Shown here: positions 50,258 through 59,439 of the stretch, one piece after another
How positions within the stretch are numbered: the first letter of the stretch is position 1
How the letters are laid out: the number at the start of each line of letters is the position of its first letter
Assembly (NCBI GenBank): GCA_031547045.1
Contig: JAVBSN010000027.1
Coordinates: 14,468 to 78,467, forward strand
Direction: 5' to 3'
Length of the DNA: 64,000 nucleotides
From: JAVBSN01 sp031547045
Lineage (GTDB): Bacteria; Bacillota; Clostridia; Lachnospirales; Lachnospiraceae
The notes under the pieces: model-generated
Databases searched by the model: none
Seen by the model: the letters and a program-made list of their open reading frames with translations, nothing else
What the model was told of the DNA's origin: nothing
Translations under genes and position numbers: made by a program

Positions 50258-51484
50258 ATGATAAACATAGCAGTATTAGGATATGGTACAGTAGGATCTG
50301 GAGTAGTTGAGGTTCTTAATACTAATGGAGCAAGTATTTGTAAAAGAGCTGGAGATGATATTAATCTAAAGTATGTATTAGATTTAAGAGAATTCCCAGG
50401 GGATATAGTTGAAAAAGTGTTAGTTCATGATTATGATGTTATATTAGCTGATGATACAGTGAAAATAATTGTTGAAGTTATGGGTGGTGTAGAGCCAGCT
50501 TACACTTTTGTAAAGCAAGCATTATTAAAGGGAAAAAGTGTAGTTACATCAAACAAAGAACTAGTTGCAAAACATGGTGCTGAATTATTAGCAATTGCCA
50601 AAGAGAACAAATTAAATTTCTTATTTGAAGCATCTGTAGGTGGTGGTATACCAATTATTAGACCACTTATTAACTCATTAACAGCAGACAAGATTACTGA
50701 AATTACAGGTATTTTAAATGGAACAACTAATTATATTTTAACAAAGATGGCAGAAGAAGGAGCAGCTTTTGAAGATGTTCTTAAACAAGCTCAAGAATTA
50801 GGTTATGCAGAGCGTAATCCAGAGGCAGATGTTGAAGGATATGATGCTTGTCGTAAGATTGCTATATTAACATCATTAGCATTTGGAAAGCAAGTTGATT
50901 ATGAAGATATTTATACAGAAGGAATAACAAAGATTACAGATATTGATTTTAAATATGCAAAATCATTAGATGCATCAATTAAAATAGTTGGAACAAGTAA
51001 AGTTATGGAAGATGGAAAAATATATTCAATGGTAGCACCAATTATTATTGATAAGAAACATCCATTAATTAATGTAAATGATGTATTTAATGGTATATTT
51101 GTACATGGAAATGTATTAGATGATGTAATGTTCTACGGTCGTGGCGCAGGAAAACTTCCAACAGCTAGTGCAGTAGTATCAGATGTTGTTGATGCAGTTA
51201 AGCATAAAAATGTAAGCATTATGACTATTTGGAGTGAAGATAAGCTTGAACTTGGAAAATTCCAAGATGCTAAGCATAAGTTCTTTGTCAGAGTTAAAGA
51301 TGAAGATATAGATGATATAGATTTATTACAGATAAAAGAGTTATTTGGAAATGTTCTATTTGTAAAAGCAGAAGGCGTTGAAGGGGAATCTGCATTTATT
51401 ACTGAGGAAATAGCTGAAGGTGAATTTGCAGAAAGTATTAAGCAAGTTTCTAATGTAAAAAATATCATTAGAGTAGATTTCTAA
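50258..51484 (+). CDS. hom: Homoserine dehydrogenase
   Basis: A 408-aa enzyme making homoserine from aspartate semialdehyde. Residues 1-130 form the NAD(P)-binding Rossmann domain (AVLGYGTVGSGVVEVL), followed by the catalytic part with NGTTNYILTKM, GYAERNPEADVEGYDACRK and the catalytic-lysine region. The last ~70 residues are an ACT-like domain (VRVKDEDIDDIDLLQIKELFG), suggesting threonine feedback. It is followed by apgM and lysC, forming an aspartate-family cluster. Confidence 0.96.
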   Translation: MINIAVLGYGTVGSGVVEVLNTNGASICKRAGDDINLKYVLDLREFPGDIVEKVLVHDYDVILADDTVKIIVEVMGGVEPAYTFVKQALLKGKSVVTSNKELVAKHGAELLAIAKENKLNFLFEASVGGGIPIIRPLINSLTADKITEITGILNGTTNYILTKMAEEGAAFEDVLKQAQELGYAERNPEADVEGYDACRKIAILTSLAFGKQVDYEDIYTEGITKITDIDFKYAKSLDASIKIVGTSKVMEDGKIYSMVAPIIIDKKHPLINVNDVFNGIFVHGNVLDDVMFYGRGAGKLPTASAVVSDVVDAVKHKNVSIMTIWSEDKLELGKFQDAKHKFFVRVKDEDIDDIDLLQIKELFGNVLFVKAEGVEGESAFITEEIAEGEFAESIKQVSNVKNIIRVDF

Positions 51485-51547
51485 GAGTGAAAAATTTATT
51501 TTCACTCTGACGTTTGTGATTTCACCCTTGCAAGCAAGTGAAATCAC
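51485..51547. other. Two perfect inverted repeats between hom and apgM
   Basis: GAGTGAAAA/TTTTCACTC (51485-51507) and GTGATTTCAC/GTGAAATCAC (51516-51547). Neither has a T tract. They could be mRNA processing or attenuating structures, or operators; no promoter is obvious. Confidence 0.6.
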
Positions 51548-51594
51548 TGCACTAAATTATATTAGATTAAATTTTATCACTGGAGGATAAATAA

Positions 51595-52800
51595 ATGAAA
51601 TACATCATAGTATTAGGTGATGGGATGGCAGATTATCCAATTGAAGAAATTGGAGGAAAGACACCATTAGAATATGCTAAAACACCTGTTATGGATGAAT
51701 TAGCAAAAGTTTCTGAAATAGGATTAGTGCATACAATACCAGAAGGAATGAGCCCTGGTAGTGATACTGCAAATTTATCAGTTATAGGATATGACCCCAA
51801 GCAGTATTATACAGGTCGTTCACCATTAGAGGCATTAAGTATTGGTGTAGATATGAAGTCTACAGATATATCATTTAGATGTAATATTGTTACTTTAAGT
51901 GAAGATGAGGCTGAATATGAGATGAGAACAATTATAGATCATAGTTCAAGTGAAATATCTACAGAAGATGCGACTGTATTACTTGAAGCTGTAAGAAAAG
52001 AATTAGAAGATGACTTATATAAGTTCTATGTAGGAACAAGTTATAGACATTTAACTATATGGGATAATGGAAAAGTGTTGCCACTTACGCCACCTCATGA
52101 TATATTAGGTAAGGTTATTAATGACTATTTGCCAGAGGATGAAGTATTATATAACATGATGAAGAAAAGTTATAATATATTAGTTAATCATCCTATAAAT
52201 GTTGCGAGAAAAGAACAAGGACTTAATCCAGCCAATTCAATATGGTTCTGGGGAGCAGGTACTAGACCAGCATTATCTTCTTTTGAAGAAAAGAATCACA
52301 AAAAAGGTGTTATGATATCTGCAGTAGATTTATTAAAAGGAATTGCTGTAGGTGCAGGAATGGATAACATAGAAGTTGAAGGTGCTAATGGTGGACTTCA
52401 TACAAATTATGAAGGGAAAGCTATGGCAGCAGTCAAAGCACTTTGTGAAGATGGTTATGATTTTGTATATGTTCATGTAGAAGCTCCAGACGAAATGGGT
52501 CATCAAGGAAGTCTTGAGAGAAAGATTCAAGCAATTGAGAATCTTGATCAAAGAGTAATTAAGATAATTAAAGAAGAATGTGAAGCAAGAGAAGAAGATG
52601 TTAGAATATTAATACTTCCAGATCATCCAACTCCAATTTGCATTCGTACACATACTAGTGATCCAGTGCCATATATGTTATATGACAGCACTAATAAGTT
52701 AGATAATACATATATGTATAATGAAGCAGAAGCCAAAGCGAGTGGAAAATATGTGGCAGAAGGTCATGCTATTATTAATCATTTATTTTGTAATGACTAG
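51595..52800 (+). CDS. ApgM-type phosphoglycerate mutase, candidate homoserine kinase
   Basis: A 401-aa alkaline-phosphatase-superfamily protein of the archaeal cofactor-independent phosphoglycerate mutase group (COG3635). It shows IIVLGDGMADYPIEE (metal Asp), EGMSPGSDTANLSVIGYDP (catalytic Ser region), YTGRSPLEALSIG, HVEAPDEMGHQG and LPDHPTPICIRTHTSDPVP (metal-binding Asp/His). In several genomes this family has been proposed as an alternative homoserine kinase because of its gene neighbours. Here it lies exactly between hom and lysC, and no thrB is visible, so the homoserine kinase role is likely but unproven. Confidence 0.88.
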   Translation: MKYIIVLGDGMADYPIEEIGGKTPLEYAKTPVMDELAKVSEIGLVHTIPEGMSPGSDTANLSVIGYDPKQYYTGRSPLEALSIGVDMKSTDISFRCNIVTLSEDEAEYEMRTIIDHSSSEISTEDATVLLEAVRKELEDDLYKFYVGTSYRHLTIWDNGKVLPLTPPHDILGKVINDYLPEDEVLYNMMKKSYNILVNHPINVARKEQGLNPANSIWFWGAGTRPALSSFEEKNHKKGVMISAVDLLKGIAVGAGMDNIEVEGANGGLHTNYEGKAMAAVKALCEDGYDFVYVHVEAPDEMGHQGSLERKIQAIENLDQRVIKIIKEECEAREEDVRILILPDHPTPICIRTHTSDPVPYMLYDSTNKLDNTYMYNEAEAKASGKYVAEGHAIINHLFCND

Positions 52801-52823
52801 ATAAGAAGCATAAGGAGGAAAAT

Positions 52824-54026
52824 ATGTTAATAGTTAAGAAGTTTGGCGGTACATCTGTAGCCGACAAAGAGAGAATGTATAATGTTGCTCAAAGATGTAT
52901 AGAAGACTATAAAAAGGGTAATGATGTTGTTGTTGTTTTATCAGCTATGGGCAAATACACAGATGAACTAATTGATAAAGCAAAAGAAATGAATCCTAAT
53001 CCACCTAAAAGAGAGATGGATATGTTATATACTATAGGAGAGCAAATGTCAGTATCTCTTATGGCTATGGTTATGAATAACTTAGGTGTTCCAGCAATAT
53101 CACTTAATGCATTTCAAGTAGCTATGCATACAACAAGTGTATATGGAAATGCAAGACTTAAGAGAATAGATAGCGAAAGAATTAAAAATGAATTAGACCA
53201 AAGAAAAATTGTTATCGTAACAGGATTCCAAGGTATAGATAAATTTGATAACTATACTACACTTGGAAGAGGTGGTTCTGATACAACAGCGGTTGCATTA
53301 GCGGCATCACTTAATGCAGATGTATGTGAAATATATACAGATGTAAATGGTGTTTACACAGCAGATCCCCGCAAGGTGCCTAAGGCTCGTAAGTTAGATG
53401 CAATTACTTATGATGAAATGTTAGAATTAGCAACATTAGGTGCAGGAGTACTTCATAACCGTTCAGTTGAAATGGCTAAGAAGCAAGGAGTACAATTAGT
53501 AGTACGTTCAAGTTTAAATACATCAGAAGGAACCGTTGTTAAGGAGGTAACAAAAATGGAAAAAATGCTAGTAAGTGGAGTAGCAGCAGATAAAGATGCA
53601 GCTAGAATAGCGTTAATAGGATTAAAGGATGAGCCAGGTGTGGCATTTAGATTATTCAATCATTTAGCAAGACATAATATCAATGTAGATATGATTCTTC
53701 AATCAGTAGGTAGAAATGGAACAAAGGATATCAGTTTTACTGTTGCAGTAGATAATGCAGATGAGGCTGTTGAGATAATTGAGAGACATTTCCATGAATA
53801 TGAGAATGTAGATGTTGATAAGGATGTAGCTAAGGTTTCAATCGTTGGTGCAGGTATGATGTCTAACCCAGGTGTTGCAGCGAAGATGTTTGAAGCATTA
53901 TATGATGAAAACATTAACATTAAAATGATTTCAACTTCAGAAATAAGAGTAAGTGTTCTTATTGATGTAAAATATACGGAGCAAGCTATGAATGCAATCC
54001 ATGAGAAATTTGCATTAGGCGAGTAA
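52824..54026 (+). CDS. lysC: Aspartate kinase
   Basis: A 400-aa enzyme phosphorylating aspartate, the first step toward lysine, threonine and methionine. The kinase domain (1-~245) opens VKKFGGTSVADKERM and has GRGGSDTTAVALAASL and EIYTDVNGVYTADPR. Two ACT domains follow (GLKDEPGVAFRLFNHLARHNINVDMI; VSIVGAGMMSNPGVAAKMFEAL), the site of lysine or threonine feedback. No lysine riboswitch precedes it. An internal ribosome site and ATG (about 53543-53556) resemble those that give the separate beta subunit in B. subtilis. Confidence 0.96.
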   Translation: MLIVKKFGGTSVADKERMYNVAQRCIEDYKKGNDVVVVLSAMGKYTDELIDKAKEMNPNPPKREMDMLYTIGEQMSVSLMAMVMNNLGVPAISLNAFQVAMHTTSVYGNARLKRIDSERIKNELDQRKIVIVTGFQGIDKFDNYTTLGRGGSDTTAVALAASLNADVCEIYTDVNGVYTADPRKVPKARKLDAITYDEMLELATLGAGVLHNRSVEMAKKQGVQLVVRSSLNTSEGTVVKEVTKMEKMLVSGVAADKDAARIALIGLKDEPGVAFRLFNHLARHNINVDMILQSVGRNGTKDISFTVAVDNADEAVEIIERHFHEYENVDVDKDVAKVSIVGAGMMSNPGVAAKMFEALYDENINIKMISTSEIRVSVLIDVKYTEQAMNAIHEKFALGE

Positions 54027-54050
54027 TAAATAAAATTAATATTGAGTGTG

Positions 54051-54083
54051 AAAGGGATACTATTTGATTGGTATCCCTTTTTT
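54051..54083 (+). terminator. Terminator of the hom-apgM-lysC cluster
   Basis: AAAGGGATAC/GTATCCCTTT stem, T tract. Confidence 0.92.
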
Positions 54084-54148
54084 ATGTTTAGTTATAAATG
54101 ATGGAAAGTTGGCTTGATATTAATAGATATTTATGTTACTCTTGGTTT

Positions 54149-54164
54149 GGAAAGTGAACTTTCC
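54149..54164. promoter_or_regulatory. Palindromic operator upstream of the XRE regulator
   Basis: GGAAAGT-GA-ACTTTCC, a perfect 7-2-7 palindrome 25 bp before the start codon; a half site GGAAAGT also occurs at 54103-54109. Probable autoregulatory site. Confidence 0.65.
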
Positions 54165-54188
54165 ATTTTACTATAGGGGAGTGGTGAT

Positions 54189-54419
54189 TTGAAAAATCGT
54201 CTTGAAGAAATAAGAAAGTTGCGTGGAATTAAACAAGAGGAACTTGCTAACGATTTAGAAGTATCCAGACAGACAATTGGCTCATTGGAAAATGGGCGAT
54301 ACAATCCTTCAATTATCTTGGCTTTCAAAATAGCACGATACTTTGGGTTAAGTATTGAGGAAATCTTCATTTATGAGGAGGAGCAGGTATCTTTGGAGGT
54401 AATCTTGGAGAAGCCATAA
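54189..54419 (+). CDS. XRE-family HTH regulator (short, COG1476-like)
   Basis: A 76-aa DNA-binding protein starting at TTG 54189, with GGGGAG upstream. Residues 4-60 are the Cro/C1-type HTH (LEEIRKLRGIKQEELANDLEVSRQTIGSLENGRYNPSIILAFKIARYF). Relatives normally end soon after IFIYEEEE; here ~9 extra residues (VSLEVILEKP) read into what was the partner gene, perhaps after loss of the normal stop. Such regulators usually precede a small membrane protein gene; that gene is decayed here. Confidence 0.9.
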   Translation: MKNRLEEIRKLRGIKQEELANDLEVSRQTIGSLENGRYNPSIILAFKIARYFGLSIEEIFIYEEEQVSLEVILEKP

Positions 54420-54674
54420 AAAATATAACATTAATCAAAAATCCACAAGCTACAAATTAAGTTGAAATCGAGGAAAAGGACGAGAGCAATAAAACTATTA
54501 ACAATAAGGCAAAAGTAAGAGCTTATGACTTGATGATATATATATGGAGCAATTTTGCTTGCCTTTGTACTTATGCAGGTTGACATGTATGTAATCATAA
54601 CCCTAGTAGTGGTGTATTTATTTATTGTTTTTATAAATGTGTATTATCTTACTAAATACCATAAGGAAATGTAA
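54376..54674 (+). pseudogene. Decayed small two-helix membrane protein, partner of the XRE gene
   Basis: Translated in pieces, this stretch gives GGAGIFGGNLGEAIKNITLI, then (after an in-frame TAA at 54458-54460) VEIEEKDESNKTINNKAK and VRAYDLMIYI, then in a different frame from 54546 GAILLAFVLMQVDMYVIITL and VVVYLFIVFINVYYLTKYHK ending at TAA 54672-54674. Together these resemble a familiar membrane protein encoded next to COG1476 regulators. There is no start codon, one stop and one frameshift within a TA repeat (about 54534-54545, fitting loss of 2 bases). The gap 54420-54720 holds nothing else. Confidence 0.8.
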
Positions 54675-54720
54675 GATTTATTGAGCAAGTTCAGATTAAC
54701 CATAAAATGAGGAGAATTGC

Positions 54721-55014
54721 ATGTTAGAATTAATTAAAAATAATATTATAATTGTTGTAGGGTATTTGTTAATACTGAATACAGTAGGTTTATGTGCATT
54801 TGGAATTGACAAGCAAAAGGCTATAAAAAATAAATGGAGAATACCAGAGGCTACATTAATAGGAATTGCTTTTCTTGGAGGAAGTCTTGGAGCATTGGCA
54901 GGAATGAAAATATTTCATCACAAAACTAAAAAGCCAAAGTTCTATGTTGGAATTCCTGCTATAATAATATTTCAGATAATTTTATTGATACTTGGTGTTT
55001 TACTTATATCCTAA
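54721..55014 (+). CDS. DUF1294 membrane protein
   Basis: A 97-aa protein with about three membrane helices. The conserved core is GIDKQKAIKNKWRIPEATLIGIAFLGGSLGALAGMKIFHHKTKKPKF, the hallmark of DUF1294 (YdeI/YxlF-like small membrane proteins). Its function is unknown. GAGGAG lies 7 nt before the ATG; a terminator follows. It may once have been co-transcribed with the XRE regulator unit. Confidence 0.88.
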   Translation: MLELIKNNIIIVVGYLLILNTVGLCAFGIDKQKAIKNKWRIPEATLIGIAFLGGSLGALAGMKIFHHKTKKPKFYVGIPAIIIFQIILLILGVLLIS

Positions 55015-55022
55015 TTTATGAT

Positions 55023-55060
55023 AAAATACAGTTGCTAAAGAATAGTTAACTGTATTTTTT
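55023..55060 (+). terminator. Terminator after the DUF1294 gene
   Basis: AAAATACAGTT/AACTGTATTTT stem with a 14-nt loop and T's. Confidence 0.82.
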
Positions 55061-55078
55061 GAAATTTGGAGGTTACAT

Positions 55079-55558
55079 ATGAAAAGAGTAGATTATCTAA
55101 GTTGGGATCAATATTTTATGGGTGTTGCTTTATTATCTGCAGAGAGAAGTAAAGACCCACATACTCAAGTAGGAGCTTGTATTGTAGATGATAATAATAA
55201 AATATTATCAGTTGGATATAATGGTATGCCTTCTGGATGCCACGATGATAATATGCCATGGGGAAAGATAGGAAATGCTTTAGAAAATAAGTATTTCTTT
55301 GTGTGCCATGCTGAATTAAATGCAATACTTAATTATAGTGGAGGTTCTTTGGCTGGGGCAAGATGTTATTCAACATTATTCCCATGTAATGAATGTGCAA
55401 AAGCTATTATTCAAAGTGGAATAAAAGAAGTTGTGTATTTATCAGATAAGTATTCTGATACAGAATCTACAATGGCATCAAAGATGATGTTTGATATGGC
55501 TGGAGTGTCATATAGAGAATTTAAAAATAGTGGTAAGAAAATTACCATAGAAATATAA
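55079..55558 (+). CDS. dCMP deaminase (ComEB-like)
   Basis: A 159-aa zinc deaminase converting dCMP to dUMP for thymidylate synthesis. Zinc and catalytic residues are present: CHAELNAI (His, catalytic Glu) and PCNECAKAI (C-x2-C), with the nucleotide-binding HTQVGACIVDDNNKILSVGYNGMPSGC. The length fits the dCMP deaminase/ComE operon protein 2 group. GGAGG precedes the ATG at 8 nt. tex follows after 18 bp. Confidence 0.92.
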   Translation: MKRVDYLSWDQYFMGVALLSAERSKDPHTQVGACIVDDNNKILSVGYNGMPSGCHDDNMPWGKIGNALENKYFFVCHAELNAILNYSGGSLAGARCYSTLFPCNECAKAIIQSGIKEVVYLSDKYSDTESTMASKMMFDMAGVSYREFKNSGKKITIEI

Positions 55559-55576
55559 TTTATAGAGGTAGGATGA

Positions 55577-57721
55577 ATGGATATAACTAAAGTGTTAGCC
55601 AAGGAACTTGGCATTAAGGCAAGTCAAGTAGAGGCAACAATAAAACTTATTGACGAAGGATGTACAATTCCTTTTATAGCAAGGTATCGTAAAGAAGTGA
55701 CAGGTTCTCTTAATGATGAGGTGTTAAGACAATTAGGTGAGCGACTTAATTATCTAAGAAATCTTGAGGAGAGAAAAGAATCAGTTATTTCAAGTATTAG
55801 AGAACAAGAAAAGTTAACTCCTGAATTAGAAAAAAGTATATTAGAAGCAGCAACTTTAGTAGCTGTTGAAGATCTATATAGACCATATAAGCAAAAGAGA
55901 AGAACTAGAGCTACAATTGCAAAAGAAAAAGGATTAGAAGGATTAGCTAATATTATAATTCTTCAAATGACTAATAAGCCTATTGAAGAAGAGGCAGAGG
56001 CTTATATATCAGAAGAAAAAGCTGTAGCAAATGTAGAAGAAGCAATAGCAGGAGCTCTTGATATAATAGCAGAGAATATTTCAGATGATGCAGAATATAG
56101 AACATATATTAGAGATATAACATTTAAAGAAGGAAAAATAATAACTGCTGCCAAGGATATGGAAGCAAAATCAGTGTATGAGATGTACTATGATTTCTTT
56201 GAACCAATTGCTAAAGCAGCAGGTTATAGAATATTAGCAATTAACAGAGGTGAAAAGGAGAAGATATTAACAGTTAAGATAGAAGCTCCTGAAGAAAGAA
56301 TATTAAGATATTTAGAGAAGAATGTTATCGTTAATGACAATCCATATACAACACCATTATTACAAGCAACTTGTGAAGACAGTTACAAGAGGCTTATTTC
56401 TGGTGCTATCGAGCGAGATATAAGAAGTGAGTTAACAGAAAAGGCTGAAGACGGTGCTATTTTCGTATTCGGGAAAAACCTAGAGCAATTATTAATGCAA
56501 CCACCTATTGCAGGACAAGTTGTATTAGGATGGGATCCTGCATTTAGAACAGGATGTAAGTTAGCAGTGGTAGATCCAACTGGTAAAGTATTAGACACTA
56601 TAGTAATATATCCTACTGAACCACAAAACAAGGTAGCAGAATCTAAGAGAATAGTTCATTCTTTAATTAAAAAATATAATATTACATTAATATCTGTAGG
56701 TAATGGAACTGCATCTAGAGAATCAGAGCAGATTATTGTAGAACTTCTTAAAGAGATTGCTGAAAATGTTCAATATGTTATTGTAAATGAAGCAGGTGCA
56801 TCTGTATATTCAGCAAGTAAACTTGCAACAGAAGAGTTCCCTAATTTTGATGTAGGACAAAGAAGTGCAGCATCAATAGCTAGAAGATTACAGGATCCTC
56901 TTGCAGAGTTAGTAAAGATTGATCCTAAATCTATAGGAGTTGGTCAATATCAACATGATATGAATCAGAAAAAACTTGGTGAAGCATTATCAGCAGTTGT
57001 TGAAGATTCTGTAAATAAAGTTGGTGTAGATTTAAACACTGCATCAGCATCATTATTAGAATATATATCTGGAATTTCAAAAGTTATTGCAAAGAATATT
57101 GTTGCATACAGAGAAGAACATGGTAGATTTAAGAATAGAAAAGAATTACTTAAGGTAGCAAAACTTGGACCTAAAGCATATGAGCAATGTGCAGGTTTTA
57201 TGAGAATAAAAGATGGAACTAACCCATTAGATGCAACAAGTGTACATCCAGAGACTTATGAAGCAGCAGAGAAACTACTTGCTAAACTAGGTTATGATAT
57301 AAATGATTTAAGTAAATCAGGACTTACAGGATTATCACTTATGGCTAAGAATACTGGAGCATTGGCAAAGGAATTAGGTGTAGGTGAAATAACTCTAACT
57401 GATATTGTTAAAGAATTAGAGAAACCAGCAAGAGATCCTCGTGATGAAATGCCGAAACCAATACTTCGTACAGATGTAATGGATATGAAAGATTTAACAG
57501 AGGGCATGGTTCTAAAAGGTACAGTTAGAAACGTAATAGATTTTGGTGCATTTGTTGATATAGGTGTTCACCAAGATGGATTAGTTCATATTTCACAAAT
57601 AACTGATAAGAAATTTATAAAACACCCACTTGAAGCTGTAAGTGTAGGTGATGTAGTTGAAGTAAAAGTTATGTCTGTTGATTTAGATAGAAAAAGAATT
57701 CAACTTACAATGAAATTGTAA
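55577..57721 (+). CDS. tex: Tex family RNA-binding transcription/translation factor
   Basis: A 714-aa nucleic-acid-binding protein. N-terminal helical domain (EGCTIPFIARYRKEVTGSLNDEVLRQL, VEDLYRPYKQKRRTRATIAKEKGLE); YqgF/RNase H-like domain at ~315-450 (VLGWDPAFRTGCKLAVVD); helix-hairpin-helix region at ~475-560 (NTASASLLEYISGISKVIAKNIVAYREEHGRFKNRKELLKV); C-terminal S1 domain at ~640-714 (GMVLKGTVRNVIDFGAFVDIGVHQDGLVHISQI). Tex is linked to transcription fidelity and toxin gene expression in some species. Length is slightly short of typical. Confidence 0.97.
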   Translation: MDITKVLAKELGIKASQVEATIKLIDEGCTIPFIARYRKEVTGSLNDEVLRQLGERLNYLRNLEERKESVISSIREQEKLTPELEKSILEAATLVAVEDLYRPYKQKRRTRATIAKEKGLEGLANIIILQMTNKPIEEEAEAYISEEKAVANVEEAIAGALDIIAENISDDAEYRTYIRDITFKEGKIITAAKDMEAKSVYEMYYDFFEPIAKAAGYRILAINRGEKEKILTVKIEAPEERILRYLEKNVIVNDNPYTTPLLQATCEDSYKRLISGAIERDIRSELTEKAEDGAIFVFGKNLEQLLMQPPIAGQVVLGWDPAFRTGCKLAVVDPTGKVLDTIVIYPTEPQNKVAESKRIVHSLIKKYNITLISVGNGTASRESEQIIVELLKEIAENVQYVIVNEAGASVYSASKLATEEFPNFDVGQRSAASIARRLQDPLAELVKIDPKSIGVGQYQHDMNQKKLGEALSAVVEDSVNKVGVDLNTASASLLEYISGISKVIAKNIVAYREEHGRFKNRKELLKVAKLGPKAYEQCAGFMRIKDGTNPLDATSVHPETYEAAEKLLAKLGYDINDLSKSGLTGLSLMAKNTGALAKELGVGEITLTDIVKELEKPARDPRDEMPKPILRTDVMDMKDLTEGMVLKGTVRNVIDFGAFVDIGVHQDGLVHISQITDKKFIKHPLEAVSVGDVVEVKVMSVDLDRKRIQLTMKL

Positions 57722-57743
57722 TATAGTAAAGGTGGTAGGTATT

Positions 57744-58265
57744 ATGAAGGAAGAGATAACATTTGACGTAAATATGAAAGCTAAATATATGTATAGATTT
57801 ATGCTATATCATAATTATACCACCTTTGGCAGTTTGTTTGGAGTATTACTAAGTCTATTTGCAATGATTCTATTAATAACTACCTTTAAAGAACAAACAG
57901 ATATGGGTAAGGGTATTTTGTTGTTTATATCATTGCTTTGGACAATAATTAATCCTATTATGTTAAGGGCAAGAGCTAAGCGACAGGTACTTATGAATTC
58001 ATCCTATAAGAAAGCTTTAACTTATACTATTAGTGGTGAAGGTATAACAGTTTCTCAAGATGAGAATTCAGAGAGCATTGAATGGGATAAAATTATTAAA
58101 GTGGTATTAACTAAGAATCAACTTCTTGTATATAGTTCCAAAATACATGCATTTATTTTCCCTTTACAAGAAATAGGGGATAAGTTGGATGATGTAACAA
58201 GTATAGTTGTTAATAGCGTTAAAGGTAGAAAAATAAAAGTTACTAAAAAGTTATTAGATAAATAA
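57744..58265 (+). CDS. YcxB-like membrane protein
   Basis: A 173-aa protein starting at ATG 57744, with AAAGGTGG 8 nt upstream; the frame opens earlier at a GTG that overlaps this site. Two membrane helices lie at ~30-75, and the C-terminal domain at ~90-165 has the YcxB/PH-like pattern YTISGEGITVSQDENSESIEWDKIIKVVLTKNQLLVY. Function unknown. It follows tex by 22 bp and precedes tsaE, so it is inside a probable operon. Confidence 0.8.
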   Translation: MKEEITFDVNMKAKYMYRFMLYHNYTTFGSLFGVLLSLFAMILLITTFKEQTDMGKGILLFISLLWTIINPIMLRARAKRQVLMNSSYKKALTYTISGEGITVSQDENSESIEWDKIIKVVLTKNQLLVYSSKIHAFIFPLQEIGDKLDDVTSIVVNSVKGRKIKVTKKLLDK

Positions 58266-58293
58266 GATATGTTTATTAGAAAAGAGATAAGTT

Positions 58294-58725
58294 ATGTTAT
58301 ATGAAAGCTGTTCACCAGAAGAGACATTTAATATTGGTAAACAATTAGGAGAGAAAGCCGTAGCTGGGCAGGTGTATTTATTGTTAGGAGATTTAGGAGT
58401 TGGCAAAACTTTATTTTCACAAGGATTTGCTGTAGGACTTGGAGTGAAAGAATCTGTTAACAGTCCTACATTTACTATTGTACAAGAATATGATGATGGA
58501 AGAATGCCATTTTATCATTTTGATGTTTATAGGATAGCAGATGAAGAAGAGATGGAAGAGATAGGATTTACTGAGATGGTATATGGTGAAGGAGTTTGCT
58601 TGATAGAATGGGCAAATCTAATTGAAGGAATATTACCAGATAGGTGTTTTGAAATAAATATAGATAAGAACAATGAAAAAGGGTTTGAATATCGAACAAT
58701 CACATTAGAGGAAAGAGTAGGTTGA
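58294..58725 (+). CDS. tsaE: tRNA t6A synthesis ATPase TsaE
   Basis: A 143-aa P-loop ATPase required with TsaB and TsaD for N6-threonylcarbamoyladenosine in tRNAs reading ANN codons. Walker A is LLGDLGVGKTLFSQGFA near residue 31; NSPTFTIVQEY and FYHFDVYRI follow, and CLIEWANLI is typical. It lies 3 bp before tsaB. tsaD lies 3 kb downstream on the same strand; tsaC is not in the window. Confidence 0.95.
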   Translation: MLYESCSPEETFNIGKQLGEKAVAGQVYLLLGDLGVGKTLFSQGFAVGLGVKESVNSPTFTIVQEYDDGRMPFYHFDVYRIADEEEMEEIGFTEMVYGEGVCLIEWANLIEGILPDRCFEINIDKNNEKGFEYRTITLEERVG

Positions 58726-58728
58726 TAT

Positions 58729-59439
58729 ATGAAGATATTAGCATTGGATAGTTCAGGTCTTGTAGCATCGGTTGCAATATTAGAAGATGATAACATGATT
58801 GCTGAATATACAGTTAATTATAAAAAAACACATTCCCAAACATTATTACCTATGCTAGATGAGATTGTGAAGATGACGGATACTAATCTTAATGAAATAG
58901 ATGCAATAGCTGTAGCAGCAGGGCCAGGTTCATTTACTGGACTTAGAATAGGTTCAGCAACAGCAAAGGGGTTAGGACTAGCTCTTGATAAGCCATTAAT
59001 AGGAATACCTACGGTTGAAGGAATGGCGTATAATTTATACAATGTTACAAATCTTATATGTCCTATTATGGATGCTAGAAGAAATCAAACTTATACAGGA
59101 TTATATACTTTTGTTGATGGTAAATTTACAGTTGTTAGGGAACAAATGGCAGTAGGTATAGAAGAGATTATTAGCATAATAAATGCTCTTGATAAGGAAG
59201 TAATATTTTTAGGTGATGGAGTGACCGTATTTAAAAATATAATAGAAGAAGAAATAAAAGTACCATATACATTTGCACCAGCACATTTAAACAAACAAAG
59301 AGCAGGAGCAATTGGAGTAAGAGCTTTTGATTATTACAATATGGGTAAATATGAAAATGCAGCAGAACATAAGCCAGAATATTTAAGACTATCTCAAGCA
59401 GAAAGAGAACTTAAAGAAAAGCAAGTACAGTCCAAATAG
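58729..59439 (+). CDS. tsaB: tRNA t6A synthesis protein TsaB
   Basis: A 236-aa ASKHA-fold partner of TsaD without catalytic activity of its own. The opening ILALDSSGLVASVAIL and the motif AVAAGPGSFTGLRIGSATAKGLGLAL are diagnostic, then PIMDARRNQTYTGLY. The second half is more variable, as usual. It follows tsaE by 3 bp and precedes rimI, the common Firmicute order. Confidence 0.95.
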   Translation: MKILALDSSGLVASVAILEDDNMIAEYTVNYKKTHSQTLLPMLDEIVKMTDTNLNEIDAIAVAAGPGSFTGLRIGSATAKGLGLALDKPLIGIPTVEGMAYNLYNVTNLICPIMDARRNQTYTGLYTFVDGKFTVVREQMAVGIEEIISIINALDKEVIFLGDGVTVFKNIIEEEIKVPYTFAPAHLNKQRAGAIGVRAFDYYNMGKYENAAEHKPEYLRLSQAERELKEKQVQSK

